Assembly: GCF_947507565.1 (NCBI RefSeq)
Contig: NC_089177.1
Coordinates: 806,001-870,000 of the forward strand
Direction of reading: 5' to 3'
From: Oscarella lobularis
Lineage: Eukaryota; Porifera; Homoscleromorpha; Homosclerophorida; Oscarellidae
Length of the DNA: 64,000 nucleotides
Made by a program: the position numbers and the translations under genes. Positions 49,301-62,451 of this stretch are shown one piece after another. Under the pieces are notes generated by a model that was not told the origin of the DNA, did not search any database, and saw nothing but the letters and a program-made list of their open reading frames with translations. Every line of letters begins with the position of its first letter. Position 1 is the first letter of the stretch.

Positions 49301-52300
49301 TTCTGAGGGCCTAAATATAAAATTGAGGGCCTAAACTTTGATTCTAAAGGACTAAATATAAAATTGAGGGCATAAACTTTGATTCTAAGAGCCTAAATAA
49401 AAAATTGAGGGCCTAAACTTTGATTCTAAGGGCCTAAATATAAAATTGAGGGCTTAAACTTTGATTCTAAAGAACTAAATATAAAATTGAGGGCCTAAAC
49501 CTTGATTCTAAGAGCCTAAAGATTTAATTGAAGGCGTAAACTTTGATTCTTAGAGCCTAAATATAAAATTGAGGGCCTAAACTTTGATTCTAAGAGCTTA
49601 AATATTAAATTGAGGGCCTAAACTTTGATTCCAAGAGCCTAAATATAAAATTGAGGGCCTAAACTTTGATTTTAAGGTCCTAAATATAAAAAAAGGGGCC
49701 TAAACTTTGATTCTGAGGGCTTCAATATAAAATTAAGGGCCTAAACCTTGATTCTAAGAGCCTAAATATTAAATTGAGGGCCTAAACTTTGATTCTAAAA
49801 AACTAAATATAAAATTGAGGGCTTAAACTTTGATTCTAAAGAACTAAATATAAAATTGAGGGCCTAAATTTTGATTCTAAGAGCATAATTATAAAACTGG
49901 GGGCCTAAACTTTGATTCCAAGGGCCTAAATATAAATTTGAGGGCCTTAGTTTTGACTCTAATGACCTAAATATAAAAGTTAGGGCCTAAACATTGATTC
50001 TAAGAGCCTAAATATTAAATTCAGGGCCTATACTTTGATTCTAAGAGCCAAAATATATAATTGAGGGCCTAAACTTTGATTCTAAGAGCCAAAATATAAA
50101 ATTGAGGGCCTAAACTTTGATTCTAAAGGACTAAATATAAAATTCAGGGCCTAAACCTTGATTGTAAGAGCCTAAATATTTAATTGAGGGCCTAAACTTT
50201 GATTCTTAGAGCCTAAATATAAAATTGAGGGCCTAAACTTTGATTCTAAGGGCCTAAATATAAAATTGAGGGCCTAAACTTTGATTCTAAAGACCTAAAT
50301 ATAAAATTGTTGGCCTAAACTTTGATTCTAAAGGACTAAATATAAAATTAAGGGACTAAATTTGATTCTAAGAGCCTAAATATTAAATTGAGGGCCTAAA
50401 CTTTGATTCTTAGGGCCTAAATATAAAATTGAGGGCCTAAAATTATATTCTAAAGGACTAAATATAAAATTGAGGGCCTAAACCTTGATTCTAAGAGCCT
50501 AAATATTAAATTCAGGGCCTAATCTTTGATTCTAAGAGCTTAAATATTAAACTGAGGGCCTAAACTTTGATTCTAAGAGCCTAAATATAAAATTGAGGGC
50601 CTAAACTTTGATTCTAAGAGCTTAAATATTAAATTGAGGGCCTAAACTTTGATTCCAAGATACTGAATATAAAATTGAGGGCCTAAACTTTGATTTTAAG
50701 GTCCTAAATATAAAAAAAGGGGCCTAAACTTTGATTCTGAGGGCTTCAATATAAAATTAAGGGCCTAAACCTTGATTCTAAGAGCTTAAATATTAAATTG
50801 AGGGCCTAAACTTTGATTCTAAGAGCATAATTATAAACTGGGGGCCTAAACTTTGATTCCAAGGGCCTAAATATAAATTTGAGGGCCTTAGTTTTGACTC
50901 TAATGACCTAAATATAAAAGTTAGGGCCAAAACATTGATTCTAAGAGCCTAAATATTAAATTCAGGGCCTATACTTTGATTCTAAGAGCTTAAATATTAA
51001 ACTGAGGGCCTAAACTTTGATTCTAAGAGCCAAAATATAAAATTGAGGGCCTAAACTTTGACTCTAAGAGCCTAAATATAAAATTGAGGGCCTAAACTTT
51101 GATTCTGAGGGCCTAAATATAAAATTGAGGGCTTAAACTTTGATTCTAAAGAACTAAATATAAAATAGAGGGCCTAAACTTTATTCTAAGAGCATAATTA
51201 TAAAACTGGGGGCCTAAACTTTGATTCCAAGGGCCTAAATATAAATTTGAGGGCCTTAGTTTTGACTCTAATGACCTAAATATAAAAGTTAGGGCCTAAA
51301 CATTGATTCTAAGAGCCTAAATATTAAATTCAGGGCCTATACTTTGATTCTAAGAGCTTAAATATTAAACTGAGGGCCTAAACTTTGATTCTAAGAGCCA
51401 AAATATAAAATTGTTGGCCTAAACTTTGATTCTAAGAGCCTAAATATAAAATTAAGGGCCTAAACTTTAATTCTAAAGGACTAAATATAAAATTGAGAGT
51501 CTAAACCTTGACTGTAAGAGCCTAAATGTTTAATTGAGGGCCTAAACTTTGATTCTTAGAGCCTAAATATAAAATTGAGGGCATAAACTTTGATTCTAAA
51601 AGCCTAAATATAAAATTGAGGGCCTAAACTTTGATTCTAAAGGACTAAATATAAAATTGAGGGCCTAAATTTTGATTCTAAGAGCATAATTATAAAACTG
51701 GGGGCCTAAACTTTGATTCCAAGGGCCTAAATATAAATTTGAGGGCCTAAGTTTTGACTCTAATGACCTAAATATAAAAGTAAGGACCTAAACCTTGATT
51801 CTAAGAGCCTAAATATTAAATTCAGGGCCTAAACTTTGATTCTAAGAGATTAAATACAAAATGGTTGGCCTAAACTTTGATTCTAAGAGCCAAAATATAA
51901 AATTGAGGGCCTAAACTTTGATTCTAAGAGCCAAAATATAAAATTGAGGGCTTAAACTTTGATTCTAAAGAACTAAATATAAAATTCAGGGCCTAAACCT
52001 TGATTCTAAGAGCCTAAATATTTAATTGAGGGCCTAAACTTTGATTCTTAGAGCCTAAATATAAAATTGAGGGCCTAAACTTTGATTCTAAGGGCCTAAA
52101 TATAAAATTGAGGGCCTAAACTTTGATTCTAAGGACCTAAATATAAAATTGTTGGCCTAAACTTTGATTCTAAAGGACTAAATATAAAATTGAGGGACTA
52201 AATTTGATTCTAAGAGCCTAAATATTAAATTGAGGGCCTAAACTTTGATTCTTAGGGCCTAAATATAAAATTGAGGGCCTAAAATTATATTCTAAAGGAC

Positions 52301-54759
52301 TAAATATAAAATTGAGGGCCTAAACCTTGATTCTAAGAGCCTAAATATAAAATTGAGGGCCTAAACTTTGATTCTTAGAACCTAAATATAAAATTGAGGG
52401 CCTAAACTTTTATTCTAAGGACCTAAATATAAAATTGAAGGCCTAAACTTTGATTCTAAGAGCCTAAATAAAAAATTGAGGGCCTAAACTTTGATTCTAA
52501 GGGCCTAAATATAAAATTGAGGGCCTAAACCTTGATTCTAAGAGCCTAAAGATTTAATTGAGGGCTTAAACTTTGATTCTAAGAGCCTAAATATAAAATT
52601 GAGGGCCTAAACTTTGATTCTAAGAGCCTAAATATAAAATTGAGGGCTTAAACTTTGATTCTAAAGAACTAAATATAAAATTGAGGGCCTAAACCTTGAT
52701 TCTAAGAGCCTAAAGATTTAATTGAGGGCGTAAACTTTGATTCTTAGAGCCTAAATATAAAATTGAGGGCCTAAACTTTGATTCTTAGGGCCTAAATATA
52801 AAATTGAGGGCCTAAACTTTGATTCTAAAGGACTAAATATAAAATTGAGGGCATAAACTTTGATTCTAAGAGCCTAAATAAAAAATTGAGGGCCTAAACT
52901 TTGATTCCAAGGGCCTAAATATAAAATTGAGGGCTTAAACTTTGATTCTAAAGAACTAAATATAAAATTGAGGACCTAAACCTTGATTCTAAGAGCCTAA
53001 AGATTTATTTGAGGGCGTAAACTTTGATTCTTAGAGCCTAAATATAAAATTGAGGGCCTAAACTTTGATTCTTAGGGCCTAAATATAAAATTGAGGGCCT
53101 AAACTTTGATTCTAAAGGACTAAATATAAAATTGAGGGCATAAACTTTGATTCTAAGAGCCTAAATAAAAAATTGAGGGCCTAAACTTTGATTCTAAGAG
53201 CCTAAATATAAAATTGAGGGCTTAAACTTTGATTCTAAAGAACTAAATATAAAATTGAGAGCCTAAACCTTGATTCTAAGAGCCTAAAGATTTAATTGAG
53301 GGCGTAAACTTTGATTCTTAGAGCCTAAATATAAAATTGAGGGCCTAAACTTTGATTCTAAGAGCTTAAATATTAAATTGAGGGCCTAAACTTTGATTCC
53401 AAGAGCCTAAATATAAAATTGAGGGCCTAAACTTTGATTTTAAGGTCCTAAATATAAAAAAAGGGGCCTAAACTTTGATTCTGAGAGCTTCAATATAAAA
53501 TTAAGGGCCTAAACCTTGATTCTAAGAGCCTAAATATTAAATTGAGGGCCTAAACTTTGATTCTAAGGGCCTAAATATAAAATTGAGGGCTTAAACTTTG
53601 ATTCTAAAGAACTAAATATAAAATTGAGGACCTAAACCTTGATTCTAAGAGCCTAAAGATTTATTTGAGGGCGTAAACTTTGATTCTTAGAGCCTAAATA
53701 TAAAATTGAGGGCCTAAACTTTGATTCTTAGGGCCTAAATATAAAATTGAGGGCCTAAACTTTGATTCTAAAGGACTAAATATAAAATTGAGGGCATAAA
53801 CTTTGATTCTAAGAGCCTAAATAAAAAATTGAGGGCCTAAACTTTGATTCTAAGGGCCTAAATATAAAATTGAGGGCTTAAACTTTGATTCTAAAGAACT
53901 AAATATAAAATTGAGGGCCTAAACCTTGATTCTAAGAGCCTAAAGATTTAATTGAGGGCGTAAACTTTGATTCTTAGAGCCTAAATATAAAATTGAGGGC
54001 CTAAACTTTGATTCTAAGAGCTTAAATATTAAATTGAGGGCCTAAACTTTGATTCCAAGAGCCTAAATATAAAATTGAGGGCCTAAACTTTGATTTTAAG
54101 GTCCTAAATATAAAAAAAGGGGCCTAAACTTTGATTCTGAGGGCTTCAATATAAAATTAAGGGCCAAAACCTTGATTCTAAGAGCCTAAATATTAAATTG
54201 AGGGCCTAAACTTTGATTCTAAAAAACTAAATATAAAATTGAGGGCTTAAACTTTGATTCTAAAGAACTAAATATAAAATTGAGGGCCTAAATTTTGATT
54301 CTAAGAGCATAATTATAAAACTGGGGGCCTAAACTTTGATTCCAAGGGCCTAAATATAAATTTGAGGGCCTTAGTTTTGACTCTAATGACCTAAATATAA
54401 AAGTTAGGGCCAAAACATTGATTCTAAGAGCCTAAATATTAAATTCAGGGCCTATACTTTGATTCTAAGAGCTTAAATATTAAACTGAGGGCCTAAACTT
54501 TGATTCTAAGAGCCAAAATATAAAATTGAGGGCCTAAACTTTGACTCTAAGAGCCTAAATATAAAATTGAGGGCCTAAACTTTGATTCTAAGGGCCTAAA
54601 TATAAAATTGAGGGCTTAAACTTTGATTCTAAAGAACTAAATATAAAATAGAGGGCCTAAACTTTATTCTAAGAGTAAATTATAAAACTGGGGGCCTAAA
54701 CTTTGATTCCAAGGGCCTAAATATAAATTTGAGGGCCTTAGTTTTGACTCTAATGACCT

Positions 54760-57700
54760 AAACATAAAAGTTAGGGCCTAAACATTGATTCTAAGAGCCT
54801 AAATATTAAATTCAGGGCCTATACTTTGATTCTAAGAGCTTAAATATTAAACTGAGGGCCTAAACTTTGATTCTAAGAGCCAAAATATAAAATTGTTGGC
54901 CTAAACTTTGATTCTAAGAGCCTAAATATAAAATTAAGGGCCTAAACTTTAATTCTAAAAAACTAAATATAAAATTGAGAGTCTAAACCTTGACTGTAAG
55001 AGCCTAAATGTTTAATTGAGGGCCTAAACTTTGATTCTTAGAGCCTAAATATAAAATTGAGGGCCTAAACTTTGATTCTAAGGGCCTAAATATAAAATTG
55101 AGGGCCTAAATTTTGATTCTAAGGGCCTAAATATAAAATTGTTGGCCTAAACATTGATTCTAAAGGACTAAATATAAAATTGAGGGCCTAAATTTGATTC
55201 TAAGAGCCTAAATATTAAATTGAGGGCCTAAACTTTGATTCTTAGGGCCTAAATATATAATTGAGGGCCTAAAATTATATTCCAAAAGACTAAATATAAA
55301 ATTGAGGGCCTAAACCTTGATTATAAGAGCCTAAATATTTAATTGAGGGCCTAAACTTTGATTTTAAGGGCCTAAATATAAAATTGAGGGCCTAAATTTT
55401 GATTCTAAGAGCATAATTATAAAACTGGGGGCCTAAACTTTGATTCCAAGGGCCTAAATATAAATTTGAGGGCCTTAGTTTTGACTCTAATGACCTAAAT
55501 ATAAAAGTTAGGGCCTAAACCTTGATTCTAAGAGCCTAAATATTAAATTCAGAGCCTAATCTTTGATTCTAAGAGCTTAAATATTAAACTAAGGGCCTAA
55601 ACTTTGATTCTAAAGGACTAAATATAAAATTGAGGGCCTAAACTTTGATTCTAAGAGCCTAATTATAAAATTGGGGGCCTAAACTTTGATTCCAAGGGCC
55701 TAAATATAAATTTGAGGGCCTAAGTTTTGACTCTAATGACCTAAATATAAAAGTAAGGACCTAAACCTTGATTCTAAGAGCCTAAATATTAAATTCAGGG
55801 CCTAAACTTTGATTCTAAGAGCCAAAATATAAAATTGAGGGCCTAAACCTTGATTCTAAGAGCCTAAAGATTTAATTGAGGGCGTAAACTTTGATTCTTA
55901 GAGCCTAAATATAAAATTGAGGGCCTAAACTTTGATTCGTAGGGCCTAAATATAAAATTGAGGGCCTAAACTTTGATTCTAAAGGACTAAATATAAAATT
56001 GAGGGCATAAACTTTGATTCTAAGAGCCTAAATAAAAAATTGAGGGCCTAAACTTTGATTCTAAGGGCCTAAATATAAAATTGAGGGCTTAAACTTTGAT
56101 TCTAAAGAACTAAATATAAAATTGAGGGCCTAAACCTTGATTCTAAGAGCCTAAATATTTAATTGAAGGCCTAAACTTTGATTCTAAGGGCCTAAATATA
56201 AAATTGAGGGCTTAAACTTTGATTCTAAAGAACTAAATATAAAATAGAGGGCCTAAACTTTATTCTAAGAGTAAATTATAAAACTGGGGGCCTAAACTTT
56301 GATTCCAAGGGCCTAAATATAAATTTGAGGGCCTAAGTTTTGACTCTAATGACCTAAATATAAAAGTAAGGACCTAAACCTTGATTCTAAGAGCCTAAAT
56401 ATTAAATTCAGGGCCTAAACTTTGATTCTAAGAGATTAAATATAAAATTATTGGCCTAAACTTTGATTCTAAGAGCCAAAATATAAATTTGAGGGCCTAA
56501 ACTTTGATTCTAAGAGCCAAAATATAAAATTGAGGGCTTAAACTTTGATTCTAAAGAACTAAATATAAAATTCAGGGCCTAAACCTTGATTCTAAGAGCC
56601 TAAATATTTAATTGAGGGCCTAAACTTTGATTCTTAGAGCCTAAATATAAAATTGAGGGCCTAAACTTTGATTCTAAGGGCCTAAATATAAAATTGAGGG
56701 CCTAAACTTTGATTCTAAGGACTTAAATATAAAATTGTTGGCCTAAACTTTGATTCTAAAGGACTAAATATAAAATTGAGGGACTAAATTTGATTCTAAG
56801 AGCCTAAATATTAAATTGAGGGCCTAAACTTTGATTCTTAGGGCCTAAATATAAAATTGAGGGCCTAAAATTATATTCTAAAGGACTAAATATAAAATTG
56901 AGGGCCTAAACCTTGATTCTAAGAGCCTAAATATAAAATTGAGGGCCTAAACTTTGATTCTTAGAACCTAAATATAAAATTGAGGGCCTAAACTTTTATT
57001 CTAAGGACCTAAATATAAAATTGAAGGCCTAAACCTTGATTCTAAGAGCCTATATATAAAATTGAGAGCCTAAACTTTGATTCTAAGGCCTAAATGTAAA
57101 ATTGAGGGCCTAAATTTGATTCTGAGGGCCTAAATATTAAATTGAGGACCTAAACTTTGATTCTAAAAAACTAAATATAAAATTGAGGGCATAAACTTTG
57201 ATTCTAAGAGCCTAAATATAAAATTGAGGGCCTAAACTTTGATTCTTAAGGCCTAAATATAAAATTGAGGGCCTAAATATTGATTCTAAAGAACTAAATA
57301 TAAAATTGAGGGCATAAACTTTGATTCTAAGAGCCTAAATAAAAAATTGAGGGCCTAAACTTTGATTCTAAGGGCCTAAATATAAAATTGAGGGCTTAAA
57401 CTTTGATTCTAAAGAACTAAATATAAAATTGAGGGCCTAAACCTTGATTCTAAGAGCCTAAAGATTTAATTGAGGGCGTAAACTTTGATTCTTAGAGCCT
57501 AAATATAAAATTGAGGGCCTAAACTTTGATTCTAAGAGCTTAAATATTAAATTGAGGGCCTAAACTTTGATTCCAAGAGCCTAAATATAAAATTGAGGGC
57601 ATAAACTTTGATTCTAAGAGCCTAAATATTAAATTGAGGGCCTAAACTTTGATTCTAAGAGCCTAAATATAAAATTGAGGGCCTAAACTTTGATTTTAAG

Positions 57701-58605
57701 GTCCTAAATATAAAAAAAGGGGCCTAAACTTTGATTCTGAGAACCTAAATATAAAATTAAGGGCCTAAACCTTGATTCTAAGAGCCTAAATATTAAATTG
57801 AGGGCCTAAACTTTGATTCTGAGGGCCTAAATATAAAATTGAGGGCCTAAATTTTGATTCTAAGAGCCTAATTATAAAATTAGGGGCCTAAACTTTGATT
57901 CAAGGGTCTAAATATAAATTTGAGGGCCTAAGTTTTGACTCTAATGACCTAAATATAAAAGTAAGGACCTAAACCTTGATTCTAAGAGCCTAAATATTAA
58001 ATTCAGGGCCTAAACTTTGATTCTAAGAGATTAAATATAAAATTGTTGGCCTAAACTTTGATTCTAAGAGCCAAAATATATAATTGAGGGCCTAAACTTT
58101 GATTCTAAGAGCCAAAATATAAAATTGAGGGCCTAAACTTTGATTCTAAAGGACTAAATATAAAATTCAGGGCCTAAACCTTGATTGTAAGAGCCTAAAT
58201 ATTTAATTGAGGGCCTAAACTTTGATTCTTAGAGCCTAAATATAAAATTGAGGGCCTAAACTTTGATTCTAAGGGCGTAAATATAAAATTGAGGGCCTAA
58301 ACTTTGATTCTAAGGACCTAAATATAAAATTGTTGGCCTAAACTTTGATTCTAAAAAACTAAATATAAAATTAAGGGACTAAATTTGATTCTAAGAGCCT
58401 AAATATTAAATTGAGGGCCTAAACTTTGATTCTTAGGGCCTAAATATAAAATTGAGGGCCTAAAATTATATTCTAAAGGACTAAATATAAAATTGAGGGC
58501 CTAAACCTTGATTCTAAGAGCCTAAATATTAAATTCAGGGCCTAATCTTTGATTCTAAGAGCTTAAATATTAAACTGAGGGCCTAAACTTTGATTTTAAG
58601 GTCCT
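54760..58605. repeat. Higher-order repeat unit, copy 1 (3,846 bp)
   Basis: Rare variants recur exactly 3,846 bp later: GATTCGTAGGG at 55935 and 59781, TATTCTAAGAGTAAATT at 56261 and 60107, and GATTCAAGG at 57897 and 61743. The copies differ at only scattered positions (for example ctaaaaaac versus ctaaaggac). Confidence 0.85.
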
Positions 58606-61600
58606 AAATATAAAAGTTAGGGCCTAAACATTGATTCTAAGAGCCTAAATATTAAATTCAGGGCCTATACTTTGATTCTAAGAGCTTAAATATTAAACTG
58701 AGGGCCTAAACTTTGATTCTAAGAGCCAAAATATAAAATTGTTGGCCTAAACTTTGATTCTAAGAGCCTAAATATAAAATTAAGGGCCTAAACTTTAATT
58801 CTAAAGGACTAAATATAAAATTGAGAGTCTAAACCTTGACTGTAAGAGCCTAAATGTTTAATTGAGGGCCTAAACTTTGATTCTTAGAGCCTAAATATAA
58901 AATTGAGGGCATAAACTTTGATTCTAAGGGCCTAAATATAAAATTGAGGGCCTAAATTTTGATTCTAAGGGCCTAAATATAAAATTGTTGGCCTAAACAT
59001 TGATTCTAAAGGACTAAATATAAAATTGAGGGCCTAAATTTGATTCTAAGAGCCTAAATATTAAATTGAGGGCCTAAACTTTGATTCTTAGGGCCTAAAT
59101 ATATAATTGAGGGCCTAAAATTATATTCCAAAAGACTAAATATAAAATTGAGGGCCTAAACCTTGATTATAAGAGCCTAAATATTTAATTGAGGGCCTAA
59201 ACTTTGATTTTAAGGGCCTAAATATAAAATTGAGGGCCTAAATTTTGATTCTAAGAGCATAATTATAAAACTGGGGGCCTAAACTTTGATTCCAAGGGCC
59301 TAAATATAAATTTGAGGGCCTTAGTTTTGACTCTAATGACCTAAATATAAAAGTTAGGGCCTAAACCTTGATTCTAAGAGCCTAAATATTAAATTCAGAG
59401 CCTAATCTTTGATTCTAAGAGCTTAAATATTAAACTAAGGGCCTAAACTTTGATTCTAAAGGACTAAATATAAAATTGAGGGCCTAAACTTTGATTCTAA
59501 GAGCCTAATTATAAAATTGGGGGCCTAAACTTTGATTCCAAGGGCCTAAATATAAATTTGAGGGCCTAAGTTTTGACTCTAATGACCTAAATATAAAAGT
59601 AAGGACCTAAACCTTGATTCTAAGAGCCTAAATATTAAATTCAGGGCCTAAACTTTGATTCTAAGAGCCAAAATATAAAATTGAGGGCCTAAACCTTGAT
59701 TCTAAGAGCCTAAAGATTTAATTGAGGGCGTAAACTTTGATTCTTAGAGCCTAAATATAAAATTGAGGGCCTAAACTTTGATTCGTAGGGCCTAAATATA
59801 AAATTGAGGGCCTAAACTTTGATTCTAAAGGACTAAATATAAAATTGAGGGCATAAACTTTGATTCTAAGAGCCTAAATAAAAAATTGAGGGCCTAAACT
59901 TTGATTCTAAGGGCCTAAATATAAAATTGAGGGCTTAAACTTTGATTCTAAAGAACTAAATATAAAATTGAGGGCCTAAACCTTGATTCTAAGAGCCTAA
60001 ATATTTAATTGAAGGCCTAAACTTTGATTCTAAGGGCCTAAATATAAAATTGAGGGCTTAAACTTTGATTCTAAAGAACTAAATATAAAATAGAGGGCCT
60101 AAACTTTATTCTAAGAGTAAATTATAAAACTGGGGGCCTAAACTTTGATTCCAAGGGCCTAAATATAAATTTGAGGGCCTAAGTTTTGACTCTAATGACC
60201 TAAATATAAAAGTAAGGACCTAAACCTTGATTCTAAGAGCCTAAATATTAAATTCAGGGCCTAAACTTTGATTCTAAGAGATTAAATATAAAATTATTGG
60301 CCTAAACTTTGATTCTAAGAGCCAAAATATAAATTTGAGGGCCTAAACTTTGATTCTAAGAGCCAAAATATAAAATTGAGGGCTTAAACTTTGATTCTAA
60401 AGAACTAAATATAAAATTCAGGGCCTAAACCTTGATTCTAAGAGCCTAAATATTTAATTGAGGGCCTAAACTTTGATTCTTAGAGCCTAAATATAAAATT
60501 GAGGGCCTAAACTTTGATTCTAAGGGCCTAAATATAAAATTGAGGGCCTAAACTTTGATTCTAAGGACTTAAATATAAAATTGTTGGCCTAAACTTTGAT
60601 TCTAAAGGACTAAATATAAAATTGAGGGACTAAATTTGATTCTAAGAGCCTAAATATTAAATTGAGGGCCTAAACTTTGATTCTTAGGGCCTAAATATAA
60701 AATTGAGGGCCTAAAATTATATTCTAAAGGACTAAATATAAAATTGAGGGCCTAAACCTTGATTCTAAGAGCCTAAATATAAAATTGAGGGCCTAAACTT
60801 TGATTCTTAGAACCTAAATATAAAATTGAGGGCCTAAACTTTTATTCTAAGGACCTAAATATAAAATTGAAGGCCTAAACCTTGATTCTAAGAGCCTATA
60901 TATAAAATTGAGAGCCTAAACTTTGATTCTAAGGCCTAAATGTAAAATTGAGGGCCTAAATTTGATTCTGAGGGCCTAAATATTAAATTGAGGACCTAAA
61001 CTTTGATTCTAAAGGACTAAATATAAAATTGAGGGCATAAACTTTGATTCTAAGAGCCTAAATATAAAATTGAGGGCCTAAACTTTGATTCTTAAGGCCT
61101 AAATATAAAATTGAGGGCCTAAATATTGATTCTAAAGAACTAAATATAAAATTGAGGGCATAAACTTTGATTCTAAGAGCCTAAATAAAAAATTGAGGGC
61201 CTAAACTTTGATTCTAAGGGCCTAAATATAAAATTGAGGGCTTAAACTTTGATTCTAAAGAACTAAATATAAAATTGAGGGCCTAAACCTTGATTCTAAG
61301 AGCCTAAAGATTTAATTGAGGGCGTAAACTTTGATTCTTAGAGCCTAAATATAAAATTGAGGGCCTAAACTTTGATTCTAAGAGCTTAAATATTAAATTG
61401 AGGGCCTAAACTTTGATTCCAAGAGCCTAAATATAAAATTGAGGGCATAAACTTTGATTCTAAGAGCCTAAATATTAAATTGAGGGCCTAAACTTTGATT
61501 CTAAGAGCCTAAATATAAAATTGAGGGCCTAAACTTTGATTTTAAGGTCCTAAATATAAAAAAAGGGGCCTAAACTTTGATTCTGAGAACCTAAATATAA

Positions 61601-62451
61601 AATTAAGGGCCTAAACCTTGATTCTAAGAGCCTAAATATTAAATTGAGGGCCTAAACTTTGATTCTGAGGGCCTAAATATAAAATTGAGGGCCTAAATTT
61701 TGATTCTAAGAGCCTAATTATAAAATTAGGGGCCTAAACTTTGATTCAAGGATCTAAATATAAATTTGAGGGCCTAAGTTTTGACTCTAATGACCTAAAT
61801 ATAAAAGTAAGGACCTAAACCTTGATTCTAAGAGCCTAAATATTAAATTCAGGGCCTAAACTTTGATTCTAAGAGATTAAATATAAAATTGTTGGCCTAA
61901 ACTTTGATTCTAAGAGCCAAAATATATAATTGAGGGCCTAAACTTTGATTCTAAGAGCCAAAATATAAAATTGAGGGCCTAAACTTTGATTCTAAAGGAC
62001 TAAATATAAAATTCAGGGCCTAAACCTTGATTGTAAGAGCCTAAATATTTAATTGAGGGCCTAAACTTTGATTCTTAGAGCCTAAATATAAAATTGAGGG
62101 CCTAAACTTTGATTCTAAGGGCGTAAATATAAAATTGAGGGCCTAAACTTTGATTCTAAGGACCTAAATATAAAATTGTTGGCCTAAACTTTGATTCTAA
62201 AAAACTAAATATAAAATTAAGGGACTAAATTTGATTCTAAGAGCCTAAATATTAAATTGAGGGCCTAAACTTTGATTCTTAGGGCCTAAATATAAAATTG
62301 AGGGCCTAAAATTATATTCTAAAGGACTAAATATAAAATTGAGGGCCTAAACCTTGATTCTAAGAGCCTAAATATTAAATTCAGGGCCTAATCTTTGATT
62401 CTAAGAGCTTAAATATTAAACTGAGGGCCTAAACTTTGATTTTAAGGTCCT
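58606..62451. repeat. Higher-order repeat unit, copy 2 (3,846 bp)
   Basis: Tandem copy of 54,760-58,605. The junction near 58,605 changes sequence context relative to the left edge of copy 1. The same junction recurs near 62,451, where a third copy starts and continues to about 62,800 before diverging. Confidence 0.85.
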